From CAWALV01 sp963782965 (GTDB taxonomy: Bacteria > Actinomycetota > Actinomycetes > Acidothermales > Acidothermaceae): a stretch of 64,000 nucleotides of DNA. The DNA is taken from the NCBI GenBank assembly GCA_963782965.1, contig CAWALV010000002.1, forward strand, positions 434,001-498,000, in the 5' to 3' direction. Both the position numbers and the translations under genes were made by a program. The notes below the pieces were generated by a model. That model made no database searches and was not told where the DNA came from. It saw nothing but the letters and a program-made list of their open reading frames with translations. Below, in pieces: positions 10,203 to 17,433 of this stretch; positions within the stretch are counted from its first letter, which is position 1, and every line of letters begins with the position of its first letter.

Positions 10203-10640
10203 TCATCTGGCCTGCTCCGCCCGGGCATTCAACCAGGCCAGGTAGCGGTTGTAAGCGGCGAGTTGTTCGTCGGGTTCTTCGTCGGGTTGTTCGTCGACGG
10301 CCGCTACGGGTGCATGCCCCCAGCTGTCGTCGGCGGTGCCGGCGTCGGGCGCGGTGCCGTACCCGGCGCCTCCATCGGTCCGGGCGGTCGACCCCGCCGC
10401 GTTGCCGCGGCCGGGCGCCGACTGCGGGTAGGCGTCGTCGCGCAGCAGACGCCACCAGCCGTAGATGACGATGAGGGCCATCGCCCACCACTGGAACGCG
10501 TAGAGCAGGTTTTGTAAGGAGCCGGTCTTGGACTGGGAGACGTCCCACTGCCACCGGCCGAGCCAGCTCATCGCCGTCACGACGGCGACCAGCAGCAGGT
10601 GGCGGGGAAGCCACCGAAGCCGCAGTGCCGTGCGAAACAC
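10203..10640 (-). CDS. Actinobacterial membrane protein of unknown function
   Basis: A 145-residue protein starting at GTG 10640 (VFRTALRLRWLPRHLL). Two hydrophobic helices are visible (about residues 12-30 and 45-65), followed by an acidic, Pro/Gly-rich soluble tail ending YNRYLAWLNARAEQAR. The first helix with LGRWQWD loosely recalls SURF1 N-termini, but the rest does not, so I assign no function. The frame remains open further upstream to 11381, but that part is antisense to the sigma factor gene and is not believable coding sequence. Confidence 0.7.
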   Translation of the reverse strand: MFRTALRLRWLPRHLLLVAVVTAMSWLGRWQWDVSQSKTGSLQNLLYAFQWWAMALIVIYGWWRLLRDDAYPQSAPGRGNAAGSTARTDGGAGYGTAPDAGTADDSWGHAPVAAVDEQPDEEPDEQLAAYNRYLAWLNARAEQAR

Positions 10641-10712
10641 GCTTCCACGGTACCCGCCCGCCGCCGTCCGATTCCCGACCCTGCCCGGGCCAGGCACGCG
10701 TACCGTTTCCTC

Positions 10713-11324
10713 ATGACCGGCTGGCGGCGAGGTCCTCGTCCGGTGGCGATTGAACCCGGTGCCTCGCCGGCGCGTGTGAGTGGTGTGGCCCAGCTTCAAC
10801 CCGCGAGCGACGAGACGCTCATCCGCACCCTGTACGAGCAGCACGCGCGTGCCCTGTTGGGCTATGTGTTGCGGCTCACCGCCGGGGATCGGCATCGGGC
10901 AGAAGACGTCGTCCAGGAGACCTTGCTGCGCGCCTGGCGGCATCCCGAGGCGCTCGAACGAGCACCGGACGCCGTCCGGCCGTGGTTGTTCACCGTCGCG
11001 CGCAACATCGTCGTCGACGGTTACCGGGCCAAGCGCTCGAGACCGCCCGAGAGCGGGCCCGACGGCCTGGAGCTGATCGCGGCCGACGACGACGTCGATC
11101 AGGCGGTGGATCGAGCTCTTGAGGCATGGCAGATCGCCGATGCCCTGGCGAGCCTGAGTGAGGACCACCGGCGGGTCCTGGTCGAGACCTACTACCGCGG
11201 CCGATCCGTCGCGGAGGCGGCGAGCCAGCTCGGCATTCCCGCCGGCACGGTGAAATCGCGTACCTACTATGCGTTGCGAGCGCTGCGCCTGGTGCTGGAA
11301 GAAAGAGGAGTGACGGAGAGATGA
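10713..11324 (+). CDS. ECF RNA polymerase sigma factor, SigL-like
   Basis: About 203 residues. Sigma region 2 is seen in LYEQHARALLGYVLRL, RAEDVVQETLLRAW and RPWLFTVARNIVVD. Region 4 is seen in LSEDHRRVLVETYYRG and LGIPAGTVKSRTYYALRAL. The sequence around ARVSG...LIRTLYEQHA resembles the N-terminus of mycobacterial SigL. The start is uncertain: ATG 10713 is given, but GTG 10776 (VSGVAQL) would match SigL length better and neither has a clear ribosome site. The stop overlaps the anti-sigma gene start (ATGA), the usual arrangement for a sigma/anti-sigma pair. Target promoters are not recognisable in the window. Confidence 0.9.
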   Translation: MTGWRRGPRPVAIEPGASPARVSGVAQLQPASDETLIRTLYEQHARALLGYVLRLTAGDRHRAEDVVQETLLRAWRHPEALERAPDAVRPWLFTVARNIVVDGYRAKRSRPPESGPDGLELIAADDDVDQAVDRALEAWQIADALASLSEDHRRVLVETYYRGRSVAEAASQLGIPAGTVKSRTYYALRALRLVLEERGVTER

Positions 11325-12019
11325 CCCCGAGTGGCTGCGCCGATTCGCGCTTGTCCCTCGGCGCGTACGTGCTGGGAGCACTCGACAGCGCCGAGCGGGG
11401 GCGGGTCGAAACCCACCTCGCGGGCTGCGCTGACTGCCGCGACGAGCTCGCGTCGATGGCCGCTCTGCCCGGCCTGCTCGGTCGGGTGAGCTTGGCCGAA
11501 GTCGCGGCCGAGCCCGAGCTGGCCGGTCCGTCGCTGCTCAATCGGGTGCTGGCCGCCGCCGCGCTGGAGCGGCGTCGCGAGACGCGCACGAGGTGGCTCG
11601 TCGCCGCGGCCGCGGGGGTGGTCGTGGTCGCGTCGGCCACGGTCGCGGGTGTTGCCCTGGCGACGTCCGACCACTCGCCCGGCGACGGCAGCACGCCGGC
11701 CGCACTCACCGTCAGCGCGACCGATCCCACCACGCACATCACGGCGACCGTCGTCGAGTGGGGCAAGAGCTGGGGATCGGCGCTCCAGGTCAAGGTGACG
11801 GGCGAGACGAGCGGTGCCTACGACGGCCGCTGCCAGCTGGTTGCCATCAGCAGCACCGGCGAGCGCGATGTCGCGGCGAGCTGGACGGCGACACCCTCGG
11901 GGGAGATCACTGCCTCCGGCGCCACCGGATTCGCGCCGTCCGACATCGCATCGTTCAAGATCATCCGAGCGGACGGCGACACCCTGGTGACCGTGCCTGT
12001 CGCCGCGGCCCGAACCTGA
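11321..12019 (+). CDS. Zinc-finger anti-sigma factor (membrane-anchored, RslA-like)
   Basis: A 232-residue protein. The N-terminal anti-sigma zinc domain has HLAGCADC (the HX3CX2C motif, about residues 33-40). One membrane segment follows (about 92-115), then an extracytoplasmic domain of about 110 residues with VEWGKSWGSALQVKV and a repeated VSATD/VTGET flavour. It starts four bases inside the sigma gene, so the two are translated together. It should hold the ECF sigma factor at the membrane until a redox or envelope signal releases it. A membrane thioredoxin is encoded next, consistent with a thiol or envelope signal. Confidence 0.9.
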   Translation: MTPSGCADSRLSLGAYVLGALDSAERGRVETHLAGCADCRDELASMAALPGLLGRVSLAEVAAEPELAGPSLLNRVLAAAALERRRETRTRWLVAAAAGVVVVASATVAGVALATSDHSPGDGSTPAALTVSATDPTTHITATVVEWGKSWGSALQVKVTGETSGAYDGRCQLVAISSTGERDVAASWTATPSGEITASGATGFAPSDIASFKIIRADGDTLVTVPVAAART

Positions 12020-12066
12020 TCCCGGCGCCGGGAGTACACCGCGCCGGCGTCGCGTTCAATGGTGGC

Positions 12067-12516
12067 GTGCCGTCAACCCTCCTTTCCGTGGTCGCGTTCG
12101 CCGCGCTCGCCCTCGTCGCGACCGCGTTCGGAGTCGGCTGGCGGCACCGCAACGGCCGGCTTCGGGAGGTCGCAGCCAGCGATCGAACCGACCCCGCGGC
12201 AAGCCTGACCGCCGCCGAGCTGGGCGCGGAATTCGGTTCGCGAGCGACGCTGGTGCAGTTCTCGACCGTCTTCTGCCAACCGTGCCGGGCGACCCGTCTG
12301 GTGCTGGACGAGGTGAGCCGCCTGGTCGACGGGGTCGCCCACGTGGAGATCGACGCGGAGTCCAACCTGGAGTTGGTCCGCCGGCTCGGCGTCATGCGCA
12401 CGCCTACCGTGCTCGTGCTCGATGCGGCCGGGCACGTCGTCCGCAGGGCGAGCGGTGCCCCGCGCAAGGCCGACGTGCTCGCGGCGCTCGCCCTGGTCGA
12501 GGCAGGTCCGCAGTGA
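12067..12516 (+). CDS. Membrane-anchored thioredoxin-like protein
   Basis: A 149-residue protein starting at GTG 12067, with one N-terminal membrane helix (about residues 3-24). The thioredoxin fold contains the active-site motif CQPC in FSTVFCQPCRATRLVL and the cis-proline region MRTPTVLVLD. It lies 47 bases after the anti-sigma gene and probably belongs to the same transcript. It likely reduces or oxidises envelope dithiols, possibly including targets linked to the neighbouring sigma system. That link is by position only. Confidence 0.82.
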   Translation: MPSTLLSVVAFAALALVATAFGVGWRHRNGRLREVAASDRTDPAASLTAAELGAEFGSRATLVQFSTVFCQPCRATRLVLDEVSRLVDGVAHVEIDAESNLELVRRLGVMRTPTVLVLDAAGHVVRRASGAPRKADVLAALALVEAGPQ

Positions 12517-12542
12517 TCGAAAGGCACCGTCGCGGCACCGGC

Positions 12543-12578
12543 GTGACAGGGTCCGCCGGGTTTCCGTACCATCGGGGG
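12543..12578 (+). promoter_or_regulatory. Promoter of the polycysteine leader (leaderless start)
   Basis: A -35-like GTGACA at 12543-12548 and a -10 TACCAT at 12567-12572 are separated by 18 bases. The -10 ends six bases before the ATG at 12579, so transcription probably starts on the A of the start codon, giving a leaderless mRNA. Confidence 0.6.
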
Positions 12579-12683
12579 ATGCAGACAGCGGGAGGGACTG
12601 GGGCGCCGAACGGGCCCCGTCTCACCAAGAGGCGCGCGGTCGACCTGTGCCGCGTGGCCACCTGCCTGTGTCCTAGGTCCTGA
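12579..12683 (+). CDS. Polycysteine leader peptide (cysteine-responsive attenuator)
   Basis: A 34-codon ORF whose peptide ends LTKRRAVDLCRVATCLCPRS. The LTKRR-VDLCRVA-CLC pattern is that of actinobacterial putative leader peptides found before sulfur genes. Polycysteine leaderless short ORFs of this kind have been shown in mycobacteria to act as cysteine-dependent attenuators. Three Cys codons fall within ten residues near the stop, so ribosome stalling would report cysteinyl-tRNA supply. The ORF appears leaderless, with a -10 six bases upstream. It precedes by about 90 bases an operon of DUF4395, thiosulfate sulfurtransferase and DUF1416. Regulation by cysteine is inferred. Confidence 0.75.
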   Translation: MQTAGGTGAPNGPRLTKRRAVDLCRVATCLCPRS

Positions 12684-12773
12684 CCGGGTCGGTCGCGCCG
12701 CGGCGTGGTCGGCCCTTTGCCACGGGGCGCTTCCCTATTTTCCCTAGTTTGCCCGTCGACATCAGGAGCCTTT

Positions 12774-13229
12774 ATGGCACGTCCCACACAGGTCGACCCG
12801 CGCGGCCTTCGGTTCAGTGCGGCGCTGACGGCGCTCGTCCTGGCCGCCGTGCTGCTGACCGGTAGTGGGTGGCTGCTCGCCGTCCAAGCACTGGTCTTCG
12901 CCGCCGGCGCGATCGCCGGCCTGCAGTTCTCCCCGTACGGTGTGCTGTTCCGCTCGACGATCGCTCGCCGGCTCGGTCCGCCCGCGCAGCGCGAGCCCGC
13001 GGCACCTCCTCGTTTCGCCCAGGCCGTCGGCCTGGTGTTCGCCGTCGTCGGCGTCGCCGGGTACGCCGCCGGCCTCGGCTGGCTCGGCTACACCGCGACC
13101 GCGTTCGCGTGGGTCGCTGCTTTCCTGAACGCTGCCTTCGGCTTCTGCCTCGGGTGCGAGAGCTATCTGTTGATCCGTCGCCTTGCGCCGAGTCGCAAGG
13201 CCCTCATTCGCAAGGGAGTCACTGTATGA
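12774..13229 (+). CDS. DUF4395 membrane protein
   Basis: A 151-residue protein starting at ATG 12774, with AGGAG eight bases upstream. It has about four hydrophobic segments and the family motif NAAFGFCLGCESYLL with two conserved cysteines (about residues 124-127). DUF4395 genes commonly accompany rhodanese-type sulfurtransferases, and here the stop overlaps the sulfurtransferase start (ATGA). The paired cysteines suggest a role in sulfur or persulfide handling at the membrane. Biochemical function is unknown. Confidence 0.85.
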   Translation: MARPTQVDPRGLRFSAALTALVLAAVLLTGSGWLLAVQALVFAAGAIAGLQFSPYGVLFRSTIARRLGPPAQREPAAPPRFAQAVGLVFAVVGVAGYAAGLGWLGYTATAFAWVAAFLNAAFGFCLGCESYLLIRRLAPSRKALIRKGVTV

Positions 13230-14065
13230 GTCGCCAAGCCGTCCTCGTGGACGCCGACTGGGTCGAGGCGCACCTGTCCGACCCCAACATCGTGCTCGTC
13301 GAGGTCGACGAGGATGTCTCGGCCTACGACAAGGGTCACATCCGTGGCGCCGTCAAGCTCGACTGGAAGAAGGACCTGCAAGACCCGGTGCGCCGCGACT
13401 TCGTCGACAAGGCCGGTTTCGAGAAGCTGCTGTCGCAGCGCGGGATCGCCAACAACAACACCGTCGTTCTCTACGGTGGCAACAACAACTGGTTCGCGGC
13501 GTACGCCTACTGGTACTTCAAGCTCTACGGGCACGCCGACGTCAAGCTGCTCGACGGTGGCCGGAAGAAGTGGGAGCTCGACAGCCGGGAGCTCACCGAG
13601 GACGTCCCGTCGCGGCCGGCCACCAGCTACCGAGCCAAGGACGTCGACACCTCGATCCGCGCGTTCCGTGACGACGCGATCGCCGCGATCGGCAAGCTCA
13701 ACCTGGTCGACGTCCGCTCACCGGACGAGTTCTCGGGCAAGCTGCTCGCGCCCGCACACCTTCCGCAAGAGCAGTCGCAGCGGGCGGGTCACATCCCGAG
13801 CGCAAAGAACATCCCGTGGAGCAAGGCCGCGAACGACGACGGCACCTTCAAGTCGGACGACGAGTTGCGGGCGCTCTACGGCGATGCCGGCGTCGATTTC
13901 GGCAAGGACACCATTGCCTACTGCCGTATCGGCGAACGATCGGCGCACACCTGGTTCGTGCTGCACGAGTTGCTCGACCAGCCGAACGTGAAGAACTACG
14001 ACGGATCGTGGACCGAGTACGGTTCGCTTGTCGGCGTGCCGATCGAGTTGGGGAGTGGTTCTTGA
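13226..14065 (+). CDS. Thiosulfate sulfurtransferase (rhodanese, CysA/SseA type)
   Basis: A 279-residue tandem-rhodanese enzyme that transfers sulfane sulfur from thiosulfate to a thiophilic acceptor. The inactive N-terminal rhodanese domain includes YDKGHIRGAVKLDW and VVLYGGNNNW. The catalytic C-terminal domain has VDVRSPDEFSG and the active-site loop CRIGERS (about residues 232-238). The start overlaps the DUF4395 stop and its own stop overlaps the DUF1416 start, so it is the middle of a tightly coupled operon. It lies under the polycysteine attenuator, consistent with a role in cysteine or sulfur supply. Confidence 0.95.
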   Translation: MSRQAVLVDADWVEAHLSDPNIVLVEVDEDVSAYDKGHIRGAVKLDWKKDLQDPVRRDFVDKAGFEKLLSQRGIANNNTVVLYGGNNNWFAAYAYWYFKLYGHADVKLLDGGRKKWELDSRELTEDVPSRPATSYRAKDVDTSIRAFRDDAIAAIGKLNLVDVRSPDEFSGKLLAPAHLPQEQSQRAGHIPSAKNIPWSKAANDDGTFKSDDELRALYGDAGVDFGKDTIAYCRIGERSAHTWFVLHELLDQPNVKNYDGSWTEYGSLVGVPIELGSGS

Positions 14066-14355
14066 TGTGCGGTGCAGTTGCGGGCGGCTTGCCCGCCGGT
14101 GTCGACGCGGGCAAGGAAGCCGTCATCCAGGGTGTCGTCAGGCGCGACGGTGAGCCGGTCGTCGGCTACGTCCGGCTGCTCGACTCGACCGGCGAGTTCA
14201 CTGCCGAGGTCCCCACGTCGGCGACGGGTGAGTTCCGTTTCTTCGCCGCACCGGGTACCTGGACCGTTCGAGCGTTGGTGCCTGGCGGTACGGCCGATCG
14301 CACGGTCAAGGCGGACGTCGGCGCGGTGTCCGAAGTCGAGGTCGCCGTCGGCTGA
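14065..14355 (+). CDS. DUF1416 (SseC-like) protein
   Basis: A 96-residue protein beginning MCGAVAGGLPAGVDAGKE, with an Ig/transthyretin-like beta fold suggested by VIQGVVRRDGEPVVGYVRLLD and TGEFRFFAAPGTWTVRAL. This is the family encoded next to CysA/SseA-type sulfurtransferases in mycobacteria. The second residue is Cys. The start overlaps the sulfurtransferase stop (TGATG). The molecular role is unknown but the operon ties it to sulfur metabolism. Confidence 0.88.
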   Translation: MCGAVAGGLPAGVDAGKEAVIQGVVRRDGEPVVGYVRLLDSTGEFTAEVPTSATGEFRFFAAPGTWTVRALVPGGTADRTVKADVGAVSEVEVAVG

Positions 14356-14394
14356 GCCGGCACACCGGCCTGACGTCTTGTCATTTCGGGGGAT

Positions 14395-14432
14395 CGCCCC
14401 GACCGCTTCGGCGGTCGGGGCGAACCTTTTCT
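14395..14432 (+). terminator. Intrinsic terminator of the sulfurtransferase operon
   Basis: A perfect 12-bp stem (14395-14406 with 14411-14422) closed by a TTCG tetraloop and followed by AACCTTTTCT. It lies 40 bases after the DUF1416 stop. Confidence 0.88.
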
Positions 14433-14491
14433 CCGGGGTGACGGCTTCGCCTCGCGGGCCGTCGGTAGCTCGACGACTACAGTCGCTATTC

Positions 14492-14602
14492 GTGACCGGA
14501 CTGCTCACCGTGGGCCCGCCCGCCGTCGTCGCGGCCGCGATCGTGGTTGCGGCGAGCCTCGTCGTCCGCCGGCTTTTCGGAAGGCAGGACGCCGGTGACT
14601 GA
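14492..14602 (+). CDS. Small single-pass membrane peptide
   Basis: A 36-residue ORF from GTG 14492 (VTGLLTVGPP), with one Ala/Val-rich membrane helix (about residues 10-26), then RRLFGRQDAGD. Its stop overlaps the start of the nitrobindin-like gene. A -10-like TACAGT sits eight bases before the GTG, and the previous operon ends in a terminator, so this may be the first, leaderless gene of the nitrobindin transcript. Small membrane ORFs do occur in front of this family in actinobacteria, but I cannot confirm homology. Confidence 0.45.
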   Translation: MTGLLTVGPPAVVAAAIVVAASLVVRRLFGRQDAGD

Positions 14603-15188
14603 CAGCGAACCGGAGGTCGGCGATGTCGCGGCCGACTTCACCAGCTCCTTCGTGCCGGACGACGCACCCTCGACGTTGCACGACGCGCTCACGCCGCTCG
14701 AGCACCTGATCGGCACGTGGCGAGGCGTAGGGGTCGGCGGTTACCCGGGGATGCAGTCGTTCAGGTTCGGGCAGGAGATCGTTTTTGGCCATGCCGGCAA
14801 ACCGGTGCTCGCCTACCGGAGTCGTAGTTGGGTGATCGACGAGAGCGGCCTGGTGACCGGCTCTGCGGCGATGGAGTCGGGCTACTGGCGGATCACCGAC
14901 GCCGGCCTCGAGCTCGTCCTGTGCCACGCGACCGGATTGGTCGAGATCTGGGTCGGTGAGGTACGTGGCAACCAGATCGAGCTGAGCACCGACCTCGTCG
15001 CCCGCACCGCGTCGGCCCGGGAGGTCACCGCCGGGCACCGCTTGTACGGATTCGTGGACGGCGACCTGCTCTACGCCTACGACATGGCGGCCGAGGGACA
15101 TCCGCTGACACCGCACCTCTCGGCGCGGCTGCGCAAGTCGCCATCGGCGGCGGGGCCGGCTGCCGGAGACCGCGAGACGGGGGCATGA
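14595..15188 (+). CDS. Nitrobindin-like heme-binding beta-barrel protein
   Basis: A 197-residue protein from GTG 14595, with a 45-residue low-complexity N-terminal extension and a fatty-acid-binding-protein-like domain. The family motif GxWxGxGxGxYP is present as GTWRGVGVGGYPG (about residues 53-65), followed by FRFGQEIVFGHAGKPVLAYRSR. Nitrobindins bind ferric heme and react with NO or peroxynitrite; actinobacterial members are mostly uncharacterised. The distal C-terminal histidine expected for heme coordination may be within MAAEGHPLTPHLSARL. It overlaps the upstream small membrane ORF by eight bases. Confidence 0.85.
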   Translation: MTDSEPEVGDVAADFTSSFVPDDAPSTLHDALTPLEHLIGTWRGVGVGGYPGMQSFRFGQEIVFGHAGKPVLAYRSRSWVIDESGLVTGSAAMESGYWRITDAGLELVLCHATGLVEIWVGEVRGNQIELSTDLVARTASAREVTAGHRLYGFVDGDLLYAYDMAAEGHPLTPHLSARLRKSPSAAGPAAGDRETGA

Positions 15189-15637
15189 GCGACCCCCGAG
15201 GCGTCTCCGCGTCGCGGCCAAGCAGACCTTCGACGTGGGCTGGCTGGACGACGTCCGGCACCTCGGGGGTCGGGTGACTGTCGGGGTTTCGCTAACGCCA
15301 TCCCTCAACGGTGAGTGACGTCGGCTGAAAAGACAGCACGTCCGGAAGGACGGCGGCTAGCTGGCAGCCACCTCACGAGTCCCAGTACTACACATTCTGT
15401 GGACCACCTCCCTTCTCGTGTCCGTCTACGGTAAACCGCGATCTGGCCTCCGGCAAACGACATCCCGGCGTGCCGCGAAACTGCTCGGTGGCCGAAGAGA
15501 ACGTGGCGCGTGCCACACCGCCGGGAGCTCAAGAACGCGTTGGCCGCGGATTGATGCTGCGGTTGGAGCTGTGACGGATCACCCCATCGGCCGGTCAGAA
15601 CCCCTGGCGTAAAGCCGATCACTAAAGCGTGAGTTCG
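15189..15637. other. Gene-free interval with a long inverted repeat
   Basis: I see no credible coding sequence on either strand. Directly after the nitrobindin stop, a perfect 12-bp inverted repeat (15190-15201 with 15261-15272) encloses 59 bases that can fold further, possibly a terminator-like or structured RNA. The stretch from about 15370 to 15440 is less GC-rich than its surroundings. No riboswitch family I know is matched. Confidence 0.5.
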
Positions 15638-15763
15638 ATGACGGTCCACCGCGAAGACACTCCCATGCAACTGCTTGCGGAGGGTCTGCCGCTTTCCCTG
15701 CTCTGGGACCTGGTTGATCCGAACGGTCTTTCGAGCCAGGAGCTCTTCGAGTCAGAGGGCTAG
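15638..15763 (+). CDS. Small conserved-looking hypothetical protein (41 aa)
   Basis: An ORF from ATG 15638 to TAG 15763. The peptide starts MTVHREDTPMQLLAEG and continues with LPLSLLWDLVDPNGLSSQELF. The LPLxLLxDL...S.EL layout resembles very short actinobacterial proteins seen in Streptomyces and Frankia, though I cannot confirm a family. It is amphipathic with no membrane helix. There is no clear ribosome-binding site. It stands alone between a gene-free stretch and the Fur-family gene. Confidence 0.45.
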   Translation: MTVHREDTPMQLLAEGLPLSLLWDLVDPNGLSSQELFESEG

Positions 15764-15845
15764 CGCACGCTCGCGTGCGGCCGGCATTCCCGCGGCGACG
15801 GCAATGCCGCCCTCCGGACGACCCCGGCTGCGGTGCCCGCCCACC

Positions 15846-15851
15846 TACACT
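15846..15851 (+). promoter_or_regulatory. Candidate -10 element of the Fur-family gene
   Basis: TACACT lies seven bases before the GTG start at 15859, which predicts a leaderless transcript. Confidence 0.5.
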
Positions 15852-15858
15852 GAGCCGC

Positions 15859-16308
15859 GTGGGCGAAGTGAAGAACGACGAGCGCTGGGAGGGCCAGTGG
15901 CAGGGCCAGCTGCGCGCCAAGGGCTACCGGCTGACCCCGCAGCGACAACTCGTCCTCGAAGCGATCGCAACGCTCGGCCACGCCACTCCTGAGGAGATCA
16001 TCGCCCAGGTGCGCGAGGTCGCGAGCGGGGTCAACATCTCGACCGTTTATCGAACCCTGGACTTGCTCGAGGAGCTTGCTCTTGTCACTCACGCGCACCT
16101 CAGCCACGGCGCGCCGACGTACCACATCGCCTACGACGCCGAGCACGTTCATCTCGTCTGCCAGGCGTGTGGCGGCATCGCGGAGGTGAGTCCGGACGTC
16201 GTCGCGCCCACGGTCGAGCGGCTTGCCGCCGACCACGGGTTCGAGGCCGACGTCCGTCATTTCGCCGTCTTCGGCCGGTGTGCGAGTTGTCGGGAGGTGA
16301 CGCCGTGA
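15859..16308 (+). CDS. Fur-family metalloregulator
   Basis: A 149-residue repressor-type protein from GTG 15859. The winged-helix domain includes YRLTPQRQLVLEAIATLGHATPEEII and VNISTVYRTLDLLEELALV. The dimer domain carries HVHLVCQACGG and a C-terminal GRCASC, which together supply two CXXC zinc pairs and the histidines of the sensor sites. The metal it senses (Fe, Zn, Ni or peroxide) cannot be decided here. It is followed without a gap by ygfZ, a common actinobacterial arrangement. A nickel-type Nur box exists elsewhere in this window, but nothing ties this protein to it. Confidence 0.9.
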   Translation: MGEVKNDERWEGQWQGQLRAKGYRLTPQRQLVLEAIATLGHATPEEIIAQVREVASGVNISTVYRTLDLLEELALVTHAHLSHGAPTYHIAYDAEHVHLVCQACGGIAEVSPDVVAPTVERLAADHGFEADVRHFAVFGRCASCREVTP

Positions 16309-17357
16309 GCGAGATACCGATCGCCGGCTACCGCAGTCCCTTGCTCGACCTGCCCGGTGCTGTTGTAGCCGACGCACCCGACGCCGGGGTGGCCGCCCAC
16401 TACGGCGACCCGTTGCGCGAGCAGCGCGTCGTCGCGGAAGGCGCTGCGTGGGTCGACCTGTCGCATCGCGCCGTCGTCCGCATCGAGGGCGTCGACCGGT
16501 TGTCGTGGCTGCACAACCTGACGACACAACGGTTGGAGGCGCTCGCCCCCGGCGACGCCTCGGAAGCGCTCGTGCTGAGCCCGCAGGGCCACATCGAACA
16601 CCACCTGCTTCTCGTCGACGACGGCGCGGCCGTTTGGATGCACGTCGAGTCGGCTTCGGCAAAGACACTCGTCGAGTTTCTCGAGTCGATGCGGTTCATG
16701 CTGCGTGTCGACGTCACCGACGTCTCCGCCGACTGGGCAGTCGTGTGGGAGCCGGTGCGTGAACCGCACCCGACGTTTCTCTCCCGGGTCGACCCGGGAG
16801 AGAGTGCGGCTGCGGGCCGGCAGCTGTTCGTCCCTCGATCCGAACTCGCCGAGTTCGCCCGCTCCGCCGAACGCACGCCCGCTGGGGTCTTGGCGTTGGA
16901 GGCGTTGCGCATCGAGGCCGGCGTGCCCCGCTTCGGCGTCGACACCGATCACCGCACGATCCCGCACGAGGTCGGGTGGATCGGCAGTGCCGTCCAGCTC
17001 GACAAGGGCTGCTATCGAGGTCAGGAAACCGTTGCGCGGGTGGCGAACCTCGGCCGGCCGCCCCGCCGCCTGGTGCGGTTGCATCTAGACGGCAGCGCAC
17101 GCGAGACGCTTCCCGCCCGCGGTGCCGTGCTGAGCGACGCCGCCGGTGAACGGATCGGCCAGCTGACGTCGTCCGCGTATCACTACGAGCTCGGGCCGAT
17201 CGCGCTCGGCCTCGTGAAGTACCTGACACCCGACGACGCGCATGTGGTCGTGGACGATGGGTCGACGCCGGTACCGGCGACGCTCGAGCCGGTCGTCGTC
17301 CGAGAAGATGATCCCAGGCCCGGCCAGGCCGCGCGGGCGGCGTTTCGCGGGCGTTAG
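16305..17357 (+). CDS. ygfZ: Folate-binding iron-sulfur protein assembly factor YgfZ
   Basis: A 350-residue GcvT-like protein whose start (GTG 16305, with GGGAGG upstream) overlaps the Fur stop. The family signature KGCYRGQE is intact (about residues 234-241), preceded by IPHEVGWIGSAVQLD. An N-terminal GcvT fold is indicated by VVRIEGVDRLSWLHNLTTQRL. YgfZ uses tetrahydrofolate and its conserved cysteine in assembly or repair of certain [4Fe-4S] proteins. Coupling to a Fur-family regulator fits metal-dependent expression. Confidence 0.93.
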   Translation: MSEIPIAGYRSPLLDLPGAVVADAPDAGVAAHYGDPLREQRVVAEGAAWVDLSHRAVVRIEGVDRLSWLHNLTTQRLEALAPGDASEALVLSPQGHIEHHLLLVDDGAAVWMHVESASAKTLVEFLESMRFMLRVDVTDVSADWAVVWEPVREPHPTFLSRVDPGESAAAGRQLFVPRSELAEFARSAERTPAGVLALEALRIEAGVPRFGVDTDHRTIPHEVGWIGSAVQLDKGCYRGQETVARVANLGRPPRRLVRLHLDGSARETLPARGAVLSDAAGERIGQLTSSAYHYELGPIALGLVKYLTPDDAHVVVDDGSTPVPATLEPVVVREDDPRPGQAARAAFRGR

Positions 17358-17433
17358 CACTCCAGCGTCGAGCTGAAGGCCTCGTGCAGCTGCCGCTTGA
17401 AGCTTTCGCCTCGATGCTGCTGCTGAGCGACGG

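Noticed and set aside
10641..11381. Upstream extension of the small membrane-protein gene at 10203-10640
   Set aside because: The open frame continues, but it is antisense to the sigma factor and has no protein-like character. GTG 10640 begins the hydrophobic, conserved-looking part.
15185..15277. A 30-codon ORF starting inside the nitrobindin stop (ATGA overlap)
   Set aside because: It coincides with the long inverted repeat and encodes a Ser/Thr/Gly/Arg-rich peptide with no conserved look. The RNA structure is the better explanation.
15305..15670. A 121-codon minus-strand frame in the gene-free interval
   Set aside because: There is no ribosome site and no motif, its composition is Arg/His-rich, and it overlaps the 41-codon ORF at its 5' end.
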